A stretch of DNA of 16,968 nt from Asterionellopsis glacialis (taxonomy: Eukaryota > Bacillariophyta > Plagiogrammaphyceae > Rhaphoneidales > Asterionellopsidaceae). The stretch is taken from NCBI GenBank assembly GCA_014885115.2, contig WKLE02000447.1:1-16968 (forward strand), written 5' to 3'. Made by a program: the position numbers and the translations under genes. Below, in pieces: positions 9,308 through 16,840 of this stretch. Below the pieces are notes generated by a model that worked only from the letters and a program-made list of their open reading frames with translations, did not search any database and was not told the DNA's origin. Position 1 is the first letter of the stretch. Each line of letters starts with the position of its first letter.

Positions 9308-9870
9308 TTGTATGATGGATTTTTGTGGTATAGCATTTGTACCAATGTCCTCACCCACCATGAACTGTCTTTCCTACTTGATGTAAAGGATGTCATCATG
9401 AAGGTGTTGGCAAAAGAGCTGACAGAATATATTGGAAACAACAATCATGCATTCATGCAACTTGGTGAATGGGATGCCAAACTGTATTGTCAAGAAATCA
9501 CTCCTAAGGAAAATTATAGGTTGACAAAAACAATTAAAATTTTTGAAATTGGTTGTTGGAAGTAAAGAAGGAACACAATTTGATGATGGCAATTGCGTTG
9601 TATTGTGCCAAGGCTGTTTTGAATTTTAGACCAATCTAGATCTTGTCATATACTATGAGATTGAAGAACAGTCAACTCCTATTGTTGGAGACAGCAGAGA
9701 CTTAATTGGTGATAAGGAAGGACATCCTCACATCCCAAGCAAACATAAGATGATAGACTTTTGTTGACAGCAATGAGGACAAGAAGAAGGACAAGAAAAA
9801 AGATTCAGATGAAGATGTCATAGAAAAGAAGAAAGTTAGTAGCAGAAAAAGCAACAAGGAGGACAAATAA
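9308..9870 (+). pseudogene. Second broken coding remnant with a Lys/Asp/Glu-rich tail
   Basis: Three successive pieces appear to come from one protein. Piece 1 is 9308-9565, with LDVKDVIMKVLAKELTEYIG and LGEWDAKLYCQEITPKENY. Piece 2 starts at about 9549 in frame 0 (LVVGSKEGTQFDDGNCVVL, then CQGCFEF), crosses a TAG at 9627-9629, and continues (TNLDLVIYYEIEEQSTPIVG) to a TGA at 9765-9767. Piece 3 is 9766-9870, a charged tail (DSNEDKKKDKKKDSDEDV). Two frameshifts and one internal stop separate them. The tail resembles in style the acidic/basic tail at 6340-6670, but the sequences differ. I recognise no domain. It shares the CpG-poor composition and may be a second gene, or the 3' part, of the same element. 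Confidence 0.35.
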
Positions 9871-10336
9871 GTAAGACGGAGATGAAGATAGTCAGACAAC
9901 ATCGTCAGTGAAATATTCTGCTCCTGTAAGACCCATAAAGATTATCATATGTTGGGGAATAAAACTTGATGACAATGATACAAGTACAAAGATAGTTTTG
10001 TTTTCATGAAGAAAGCAAAAGAACAAGAATTTGAAAAGGACAAATAGTACAGAAGAGGCAACCCAAGAAGAAACATCACCTTGGAAGGACAAGGAATAGG
10101 ATTCCAAAAATGATAATTACTAAAATAGGATTGGCGTTGACAGAAATTTTTTTTGGTACCAATGTTGGGAGATTTTCTTCCAAATGTGCTGACTTCATGG
10201 ACTATTTTATTTAGAAAACCACCAACCCGGAGGACTACTCTTTGTTACCCTCTAGGGGAGGTCAATTTCTACATAGAGGTCCTGGTTATTGCCATACCAA
10301 TGACAAGTCAAAGCGTTCACAAAAAATAAGTGCTCG

Positions 10337-10387
10337 ATACTTTAAAAATTATAGATAGCCCATACTTTTAAAAATTATAGATAGCCC
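10337..10387. repeat. Tandem duplication, two 25/26 bp copies
   Basis: ATACTTTAAAAATTATAG followed by ATAGCCC (10337-10361) is repeated at once as 10362-10387 with a single extra T. The near identity indicates a recent duplication. It lies just right of the CpG-poor block. Confidence 0.85.
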
Positions 10388-10441
10388 GACAGTAGTAGGG
10401 ATACAGCCGAACAAACATCATCAGAAAAAATCACAACACTT

Positions 10442-10459
10442 TCTCTCTCTAGAGAGAGA
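10442..10459. repeat. 18 bp CT/AG palindrome
   Basis: TCTCTCTCTAGAGAGAGA is a perfect palindrome formed by a CT run meeting an AG run. It is simple-sequence in character and could form a cruciform. No gene starts immediately beside it. Confidence 0.7.
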
Positions 10460-10730
10460 GATGAGTGTCTAGATTTTATGTTGTAATGAAGGGGAGGGCA
10501 GTGGACGTCAGAGTCTTTACGTACGTACGAAGGCTAAACGGGATTCGGACGTGCGGACAGATTACCGGTGCTATTACAAACAATACGTCACTTACTCTCA
10601 CGTATTCCTTATTTATGGATTACCTGGTATTAATACCGGTATTAGTAGTCTACATCGTGCGCGCTTCTACGAGATGGTTTTCACCTAAATGTCTCCCAGA
10701 TGCTAAGGTACCCGAGAAAGTATTTTAAAA

Positions 10731-10780
10731 GTACCTGGTATGTACCTGGTACATGTACCAGGTACTGATGACTGTACCTG
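10731..10780. repeat. GTACC repeat cluster with a perfect 24 bp palindrome
   Basis: GTACCTGGTAT at 10731-10741 is followed by a perfect 24 bp palindrome at 10742-10765 (half-site GTACCTGGTACA), then GTACCTG at about 10774. It is of the same family as the clusters near 4030, 14024 and 16511. It lies about 750 bp upstream of the DnaJ start. Confidence 0.8.
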
Positions 10781-11516
10781 TAGCTGCTTGTTAGTGGGTG
10801 GATTTCCCTCGAACTTTATGAAATTTCAGTATGAATAATGAGAGAACGCAATTATGGTCATTTTAATATGTGATTCAGGTGCGCGAACCTACATCATACT
10901 CATAGAAGATTGACCAAAGTGCGTTGAGTATAGAGATTGAGTAAGTTTAGATGAAATGAGACTGCAAGTAAAGGTGGTTCTAAATCCAACGAACCAAATT
11001 TTGACCTGCTCGCGCCTTATAAAAGATTATTTTTCCGATATTGAATATAATAAAAAGTTTTAATGCACGAATATGATCATACTAATTATCGTCGAAATTT
11101 TTGGAAGGTTTTCCAACACACCCATCTATCTCAAACTCCATATTCAATCTTGTAGAGCACAAAAGAACATAAGTGCACTATTGAGAAAACCAACGGCTGT
11201 AGACCGGTATTGTGCGCTGACTCTTTGGCGAGCACAATGCATGCTTTGCGTACTCGCTGTTATTCTTGTAAAGAAAGTAGAACATTTTAACAAAGAGGCT
11301 GTGAGTTGAAAGACGTCCCCTGTTGAACAAACAAAGCCTGCTTCCCAGACGGGAAACGTCCTCCGGATACATCAGATTGTTGCAGAAACCGTAGAACGAG
11401 GAGATCTTGTTGGTGGGACCAGCAAGATAGACTCTAGCTAGTTAGCATTGGATTGAGCTGAAGATCTGGGAAACTGAGCGGTAAACTTATTTTCGCCTGT
11501 AGTAATACGTAACACA

Positions 11517-12362
11517 ATGGCTGTAAACGTACCCGATCCTTACAAAGCACTAGGATTGTCACATGATGCATCCCTAGCGCAAATAAAGCTTGCCTACCGC
11601 AAATTGGCGCTGGAATGCCATCCTGACCAGATGACGCGACGGAATGCATCCGAGGAAGAAACCAAATATGCATCAAGTAAATTTGCTGCTATATCTGCGG
11701 CATACCAACTGCTCTCGGATCCAAGGAAAAAAATTGAATATGATCACATTTATAAATATGGCGGGTACGACGAACCGAAAGAAAACAAACCGAATTTCAA
11801 CGTAAATTCAAATGAGTCAGATAAGGAAAATCCTTTCAGAGCATCACAAACATCGAATAATGGAAAACGCGCTCGAAACACTGGAATTGGTTACAACTTT
11901 GTTGATCCATTTTCCTACATATTATCTGGAGGCCAGCGCAAAAAAGCTGCGTCTGCTGGTATTCAAATTCCACGTCGAGTTCATTTTTCTCGCGAAGGAG
12001 GTGGAGTGAGATTTGCATTTTCAAATAGTCAATACGAAACAACAAAAACTGGCTCAAAGAAGTTCGTTTCAAAAACGACACAAATTGTGGGAGGAAAAAA
12101 ATTTACAAAAGTCGAAACTACTACCGTTCACCCCGATGGAAGAAAAGAGGTTATCATCGAAGGTGATGATTACATTGAGAGAAGAGAAACAAGAGTTCCA
12201 ACAAGAAGAAAATCAGCGTCGGATACGCGGCAGTCAGCTTATGGTGAAGATGTCACACAACCGGAAGACAATCAATTGCCGTGGTATATGAATGTATGGC
12301 AAGGTTTCCGGGAAAAATTGTCACAGTGTCACAACCCTTGTGGCATGACAATAGTTCAATGA
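11517..12362 (+). CDS. DnaJ/Hsp40 co-chaperone, DNAJB-like, 281 aa
   Basis: The J domain occupies residues 7-79, with the invariant HPD at 35-37 between helices II (IKLAYRKLALEC) and III (AAISAAYQLLSDP). This loop stimulates Hsp70 ATPase activity. No Cys-rich zinc-finger domain is present, so it is not a type I DnaJ. A linker holds VDPFSYILSGG (129-139), like the G/F-rich DPF segment of DNAJB6/B2. Residues 183-215 (KFVSKTTQIVGGKKF and TTVHPDGRKEV) resemble the C-terminal strand region of the same proteins. It ends with a Trp-rich NQLPWYMNVWQGF and no CAAX-type motif, signal peptide or membrane segment, so it is cytosolic or nuclear; GKRAR and TRRKSAS are basic patches. No intron is needed. 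ATG at 11517 is the first in frame before the J domain. Its likely role is substrate delivery to Hsp70. Confidence 0.92.
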   Translation: MAVNVPDPYKALGLSHDASLAQIKLAYRKLALECHPDQMTRRNASEEETKYASSKFAAISAAYQLLSDPRKKIEYDHIYKYGGYDEPKENKPNFNVNSNESDKENPFRASQTSNNGKRARNTGIGYNFVDPFSYILSGGQRKKAASAGIQIPRRVHFSREGGGVRFAFSNSQYETTKTGSKKFVSKTTQIVGGKKFTKVETTTVHPDGRKEVIIEGDDYIERRETRVPTRRKSASDTRQSAYGEDVTQPEDNQLPWYMNVWQGFREKLSQCHNPCGMTIVQ

Positions 12363-13358
12363 AGGCAGATTCACTTACAGGAATATATAGAGGATTCCTG
12401 TTCTGTAACTTTTTGTAAATATTAGAAAATATACACCATTTTCACTGATAAAAGTTCTGAATTCTTGCGTAGTTGACTTTCAATCTATTTGGCTGAAGTT
12501 GAAACGCCAAACTTATTATCCAGAAGCTGCCTGCAAAACATATATCATATAATTTTTTCTTTTTACATTTTCGATGATTGTTCAATGAATACAGTAACAT
12601 TTGTCGCTAAATGTTCAGTAAAGCTTGGTTCGGGTCGATCGATGGTTTTCAATATAGTTGGCTCAAGATGAAAACCCAAACTTTTTATCCAGAGGTTGCT
12701 TTAATCACATATATCATAAGGCACCCGTTGATTGTCTTCTTTTGCATCTTCGATGATTTTGAATGAATCCTACATTATAATCATTTTTAATTTACTCATC
12801 TAATTTTGAAATTAGACCCTCAAACGTTCCAAACCTTTTAAAGAATATAATCCATATTAAGTTATTGCCATCTTTTCCATGGAAGTTGTGCCTCATCGTT
12901 TTTCAATGTTCTGCATTCGAGTGGTTGGTTGGACATTGTCTGGATCAAAAAGTGACATCATTCCCATAGACAGCCAATTGAAGAAAAATCTTTCTATCTA
13001 AAAGCGAATACATTTTTTAACAACTATTATAGATTTATATTTATTTTTTTCAATATCAATGCTTATCATATGTGCATGCGTGAAAGTTATTTTCAAGTTC
13101 CGCGAGTGAGATCGATCTTCCCCTAGGACTATTGTTCGGGTCTCGCGATGTAATGGTAGGACTCAAAAATGTACGAGTACATAAGCGGTCATCTGCGGTC
13201 AAAGCATTGAAATGTATTATAGTCCACCTGGCAGGCACCGTACTAGTTTTACTGTTGGCTATCTAGATCTACCTACCTTGGCACACTCGGGTGAAGTGGA
13301 AGTATCAAAGTTGTGTTCGAGCTCTATCTTTGGTTCGAGGACAAAATTTTCGGGTTGA
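12363..13358. other. Intergenic region downstream of DnaJ
   Basis: AT-rich. It holds the DnaJ 3' end and the diverged direct duplication at 12475-12768. A 60-codon minus frame at 13056-13238 has no domain and is probably chance. I see no RNA gene. Confidence 0.5.
12475..12768. repeat. Diverged direct duplication, about 120 bp units
   Basis: Copy A (12475-12590) and copy B (12644-12768) align along their length. Shared blocks include TTTCAAT.TA.TTGGCT, CCAAACTT.TTATCCAGA, ACATATATCATA, and CGATGATT..T..AATGAAT. The period is about 170 bp, with small indels between the copies. This is an old tandem duplication in the 3' flank of the DnaJ gene. Function unknown. Confidence 0.75.
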
Positions 13359-13649
13359 TTCCAACAGATTGATTGCAGCAATTGTTTCACCTGCAATGGG
13401 CAGGTCCTTTGGTTTGTTACCATAGATCTTGGCAATCTTCTTGTTCAGTGGGGAGAAGACATGGCTTCATGTTCATTTGCTATCATTATTGCTCCAACAG
13501 TTTCTTCATCTATTCTTGCTTACCCAACAGCCATAGTAGCAGCAGGTTGGTTGAAAGAATGTCAGCTAGTGCACCAGCATCAGTTTCCTACGACGATCCT
13601 CATTGGTTTGCTTGTTCCAGTTCCTTCAAAACAAAAAGATATCTTGTGA
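13359..13649 (+). other. Unassigned open stretch, possible exon or gene relic
   Basis: Frame 0 is open for 96 codons from after a TGA at 13356-13358 to a TGA at 13647-13649. It has an internal ATG at 13461 followed by a hydrophobic, membrane-like stretch (CSFAIIIAPTVSSSILAYP). The preceding codons read NGQVLWFVTIDLGNLLVQWG. The overlapping frame 13373-13681 is open too, so length alone is not persuasive. I recognise no family. It could be a degenerate membrane-protein exon or chance. Confidence 0.15.
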
Positions 13650-14199
13650 GGGACGGAATCGTCCTTGTTGTATTGACGTAAGTAATCATTTTTAAACAGT
13701 GGATAAGAAATTTAATTCCTAAAACAGCATTGTCTAGCTCTCTAGTCCTAGTTCATTGTTTACAAATCGAAATAAATAACACTGGGACTATTTAATATTT
13801 ATACATTATATTATAGAGAAAGAATTCCGGTTCGATCGGGTTCTCTTGAAGGGTTCTTGAAACTAACCAATTAAAATGGCGATGAAGCTAAGTTGTGTAG
13901 GATTTAACATGATTATGTACGGGATACGAGGAACAATCTAAGAGCCTACGAGGTGCGTCATGATCGAGTTGACACACGGTTCTCATTTTTTGGGAAAGGC
14001 AAGCTTTTTTAAAGTCTACCAGTTTCTGGTACTGAAGATCGTACCAGGTATTGATTGCAGGAGTACCAAACTGAGAAAGCAAGAGTACAGGTACCTATTT
14101 TGTCCTTGGTCATACAACAGTTCACAGACATCACCGAACATCCACATAAAAAGCAGTGAGAAACTCTCAAAGAACAAGATTATAAGAACGCTAGCAGCA
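13650..14199. promoter_or_regulatory. Intergenic region and 5' flank of the small secreted protein gene
   Basis: No gene seen. Contains GTACC-family repeats at 14024-14095 (TCTGGTACT, GTACCAGGTA, GTACAGGTACC), which end about 105 bp before the ATG at 14200. No clear TATA element. Promoter function is inferred from position only. Confidence 0.35.
14024..14095. repeat. GTACC repeat cluster
   Basis: Contains TCTGGTACT at 14024-14032, GTACCAGGTA at 14041-14050, AGTACCAA near 14062, and GTACAGGTACC at 14085-14095. More degenerate than the other clusters but the same core. Confidence 0.55.
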
Positions 14200-14645
14200 A
14201 TGATTTCTCGTCAATTCATCTTATTGTGCTTCGCCACGATCCTTCTCAGTGTGGTTTCAATCCATACTGAGGTCAGAAACAACGTCATGCCCAAGCGGAA
14301 CGTTCGGAAAGCACGCAAGGGCAAAGAAGGAAAAGAACTCGATATGCAAGGCAAGGATGCCATTAATGAAGTTGCGCCTGTTTCTACGCGTGGGCGCCAA
14401 TTGTACGGTTGGGGCCTCCCGATCGATGATAGTGTGGTGGTCGACAAGCGTAAGTCCTTATTTTAGTTTCTATTTTTTTAAAAGCAACGGTTTCCTATTT
14501 CTTGGAACTTCCATGTTTAGCTCATCACGATTATGATTATTTCTGAACTACCAACGCAGCTCCGAGGGGACCCCACAGGAATGCCTGGTTTCCAGTGAAG
14601 AGTGCCGAAGAAGCCGAGGAAGTTTTGGACTTTGGGCTTGAGTAG
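14200..14645 (+). CDS. Small secreted basic protein, two exons, 111 aa
   Basis: Exon 1 is 14200-14449 (83 codons plus one base) and exon 2 is 14560-14645; the split codon becomes Pro. The N-terminus MISRQFILLCFATILLSVVS is a textbook signal peptide, with cleavage plausible near residues 20-23. The mature part has a Lys/Arg-rich segment (residues 32-47, with KRNVRKARKGKEGKE) followed by RGRQLYGWGLPIDD. Exon 2 adds PPRGPHRNAWFPVK and an acidic end (AEEAEEVLDFGLE). Without splicing the frame stops after KRKSLF. The frame extends upstream to 13960, but the ATG at 14200 is chosen because it begins the signal peptide. Dibasic sites could be processed by proprotein convertases, giving a peptide. I recognise no family; secretion is well supported, role unknown. 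Confidence 0.65.
14450..14559 (+). other. 110 bp intron of the small secreted protein gene
   Basis: Donor GTAAGTCC at 14450, immediately after GACAAGC. Acceptor CTACCAACGCAG ends at 14559. The acceptor restores a frame that is open to the TAG at 14643. An alternative acceptor (TGTTTAG at 14520) was considered; the downstream one keeps a plausible protein. Confidence 0.7.
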
Positions 14646-15027
14646 GAATTGCCTTCTAGTTTTTATGACACAACAAGATGAAACCACTCTTATTATGCAG
14701 TCACGTCTACATATCAGGGGCCACGAAGAATTCAATTTCGGCCAAATTTTTCATATTATTTCTAGTGCTGCATGTACCATGACTATACTATTTTAGCATA
14801 TGCATTAGAACATAAGTTTCAAATTAGTTAATTCTTACAACAGCAAGTGATTTCGTCAACGTGAAGATAGCCACGATCGGCTTTCCCTATTTCTTTTCAA
14901 AAGCACGATAGAGACGAATTAATAATTAGGAATTTACTTTGATAGCACGACTACTTCCAAGAAACCCTAGATAACGTGGTTAATCCCAAAAGATAAGAAT
15001 CATTCGCAAGAGTCAACTCCAATATTT
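14646..15027. other. Intergenic region between convergent genes
   Basis: AT-rich. It lies between the 3' ends of the small secreted protein gene (plus) and the glycosyltransferase gene (minus) and must hold both polyadenylation sites. No frames or repeats of note. Confidence 0.55.
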
Positions 15028-16185
15028 TCACGAACTGGATTTTTTGTTTCTTTTTTTTACTACCTCTTCCACCAGGCAAGCTACACATTTTTTCATGGTC
15101 AACTTTTGACCATTAATCCATTCACGGTACTTATCCATTTCTTTGGATCTTTCATCAAAATTATCAATCAAATCCTTCAATAATGTGTGTACAACCTCAG
15201 GATTAAAATTCTTAATCTTGTACTTTGGAGGAAGTGGAACATCTTTTCGAAACCCAGCTGCACCTTCTAAGTTGGTAACTACAACACACCCTGAAAGGGC
15301 TGCTTCGCGGGGCAAACGATCCATACCAGGGTGCGGTCCAAAGTCAATATAGACCTTGGCTTTCTTCAACAATGTCCGAACTTGTTCAGGGGATATACGA
15401 TCCTTTCCACCCTCCCCAGCACCGATAGGTGAAAATTTGATAGATCGCTGTGAACGTTTCAGAATATCATCTGTATAATGCATCCCTTTCAATGGATTAT
15501 ATAAAACATCGATAGATCGTTCTTTCGGTGAATCGAATGTTATTCTATCTGGAATGTACTCTGTCATGGCATGGATATGTTTTGCACCATTCTTTTCCAA
15601 ATGTTGTCTCGCATATTCACTTTGATATAAATGCAGAATATCATTACGATGCCAATCTTTAAATCGCCCAGTATTATTGTTCACACTCAGCCACCAGATT
15701 GCACATTGAGCTGCCTTGGGTGACGCATCAGCTAAAAAATCAAGCATTTCATGCGTCCAACATTCGGGCCAAATTAGTAAGGTTGTTTCTTCCGGTTCAA
15801 GTAAGGGATTTTTCCCTGATATGGGTGCATCGTATACATCATAACATTCTAGCCGTTGTGCACGTGACGCATGTCGAACACCATTCCTACCCGTATTTAC
15901 ATACAACATGTATGCAGACATATTCGTGTGGAGAGAATTAATTTGATCACATAATTGATGTAAAGCTTCAGGACCTCCAGTTGCAACATCAGCAGGACAA
16001 ATACAATACACTTCCTCTACTGGAGGGAATAATGAAAGATCAGACTGCTCTATACGAGATCGTTTGGTTTTAGACTGTTCTTCTTCACTTACTGGACGTT
16101 GTCGATTGGAAGTTGTCGACGTTTCACCAGAAGCTACTTTTTTGACATCTTGTTGAAATTGATTCAATAATGACCCAAAGTCCAT
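15028..16185 (-). CDS. GT-B-fold glycosyltransferase-like protein, 385 aa
   Basis: An open frame extends to 16212, but the codon there is GTG. The first ATG, in good context (ACCATGG), is at 16185 and gives 385 residues. Residues 1-52 are polar and probably disordered, with KTKRSR at 39-44. The body starts at 58 (EEVYCICPADVATGGPEAL), the GGPE-LHQL motif seen near the start of many bacterial-type glycosyltransferases. At 226-232 is DVLYNPLKG; residues 276-305 have AKVYIDFGPHPGMDRLPREA followed by ALSGCVVVTN, the C-terminal nucleotide-sugar domain signature with an E-x-A-x-x-G core; then GFRKDVPLPPKY. The C-terminus is basic (KKRNKKSSS). It transfers a sugar from an activated donor, acceptor unknown. 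No signal peptide or membrane segment is visible, so it is probably cytosolic, or nuclear if the basic patches are used. No intron. Confidence 0.7.
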   Translation of the reverse strand: MDFGSLLNQFQQDVKKVASGETSTTSNRQRPVSEEEQSKTKRSRIEQSDLSLFPPVEEVYCICPADVATGGPEALHQLCDQINSLHTNMSAYMLYVNTGRNGVRHASRAQRLECYDVYDAPISGKNPLLEPEETTLLIWPECWTHEMLDFLADASPKAAQCAIWWLSVNNNTGRFKDWHRNDILHLYQSEYARQHLEKNGAKHIHAMTEYIPDRITFDSPKERSIDVLYNPLKGMHYTDDILKRSQRSIKFSPIGAGEGGKDRISPEQVRTLLKKAKVYIDFGPHPGMDRLPREAALSGCVVVTNLEGAAGFRKDVPLPPKYKIKNFNPEVVHTLLKDLIDNFDERSKEMDKYREWINGQKLTMKKCVACLVEEVVKKRNKKSSS

Positions 16186-16840
16186 GGTTGGCTGTTTCTC
16201 CCCCGTTCTCACTTACAGAATATCAAATGCGCGTGAAAATCAAGGTCTTGAACACCGTCTCATACAAAATTCAATCAATGATAACTAACAACTTGCGGTT
16301 CCATGTTGTGTAGTTGTAGTTGCTGTTGTTCCTGTGTGTGAAGCGATGGTGCCAACTACCGGTAGCTGAAAGCAGAGTTTTAGGCTTGTTGCACCTCTAA
16401 AATTTAACCCGTTACACATGTAAAAACTCAAAGGAGTGCATAGTTAGAACCAACGTTAAATTTCCAGTAGGCCGGACCACTCGCCAAAAAGATATGAGAC
16501 CTACCAGGAACAGGTACTGTACCAAGTACGTACCTGGTACTGTACTGTAAATCTGTAAACGACAAAAATCGACGGCGATCGTTGATTGGAATTCACACAC
16601 AACATCAATATTCTTCTCTTTTCTCTCTTTCGAGACACGCACGGACTACACACACACCCTGTCAGCAGAAGCCGCAAGCAAGCTGTTTGGCATAAGAATG
16701 GAGAAATTGTCACAGCAGAGGGCGAAGAAAGAAGTAGAATCAAGTAGCGTAGATAGTTTACGACACTCGGTCGACATTTCTGTTGTTTTGGCAAGGTGCT
16801 AACTCGCAATCATATCAAAGGAAGTTAAAGATTTTGGAAC
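16186..16840. promoter_or_regulatory. Divergent intergenic region with GTACC cluster
   Basis: 655 bp separate the divergent starts of the glycosyltransferase (minus) and the C69 peptidase (plus), so both promoters lie here. It contains a CTTTTCTCTCTTTC pyrimidine stretch near 16616 and the GTACC cluster near the middle. A GTAAGT just upstream of the glycosyltransferase ATG (minus strand, near 16213) could be a donor of a 5' untranslated intron, but I see no firm partner. Frames on the minus strand here (16412-16642, 16501-16809) look like chance. Confidence 0.4.
16511..16550. repeat. GTACC repeat cluster
   Basis: CAGGTACTGTACCAAG, then TACGTACCTGGTAC and TGTACTGTA follow each other. CAGGTAC at 16511-16517 pairs with GTACCTG at 16530-16536. 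It sits roughly midway between two divergent genes, about 325 bp from one start and 290 bp from the other. Confidence 0.75.

Larger units (their letters stand above)
4903..10134. mobile_element. CpG-depleted block of decayed coding sequence, probable degenerate mobile or multicopy element
   Basis: Between the CpG at 4902 and the one at 10135 I find only nine CpG: 5268, 5549, 8387, 8439, 8882, 9167, 9596, 9877 and 9903. None occurs between 5551 and 8386. By contrast the first 180 bases of the nearby DnaJ gene hold ten. The block carries broken frames on both strands with domains that do not match the neighbouring genes. Loss of CpG with excess TG/CA is the known footprint of cytosine methylation and deamination in silenced repeats; insertion of DNA from a CpG-poor source would look similar. 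I could not find terminal inverted repeats, long terminal repeats, or a target-site duplication at either end, and no transposase or integrase motif. The mobile nature is therefore inferred, and the ends are set by composition only. Confidence 0.5.
10135..11516. other. Intergenic region upstream of the DnaJ gene
   Basis: CpG returns to ordinary frequency here. The stretch holds the tandem duplication, the CT/AG palindrome and the GTACC palindrome listed separately, and the 5' flank of the DnaJ gene. Frames at 10465-10728 and 11073-11309 have no recognisable domain, and I treat them as chance. Confidence 0.5.

Noticed and set aside
8956..9315. 119-codon plus-strand frame
   Set aside because: F/I/H/S-rich with no motif, in AT-rich DNA with few stops; likely chance.
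5055..9870. Functional gene expressed by programmed frameshifting and stop readthrough
   Set aside because: Too many breaks (several frameshifts, TGA, TAG and a strand switch) without slippery sites that I can identify; decay is simpler.
4903..10134. LTR retrotransposon
   Set aside because: No long direct repeats at the ends and no reverse transcriptase, RNase H or integrase motif in any readable frame.
10465..10728. 87-codon plus-strand frame with a hydrophobic stretch
   Set aside because: Does not begin with ATG, no domain, and it runs into the GTACC repeat cluster.
11342..11356. TTCCC...GGGAA as a heat-shock element for the DnaJ gene
   Set aside because: The spacing does not match alternating nGAAn units, and it is a single short inverted repeat.
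13828..13845. CCGGTTCGATCGGG, another B-box-like string
   Set aside because: The upstream 70 bases are AT-rich with no A box or acceptor stem; no tRNA can be folded.
16186..16212. Nine-codon N-terminal extension of the glycosyltransferase
   Set aside because: It would start at GTG, not ATG; a eukaryotic gene should start at the ATG at 16185, which has a good context.
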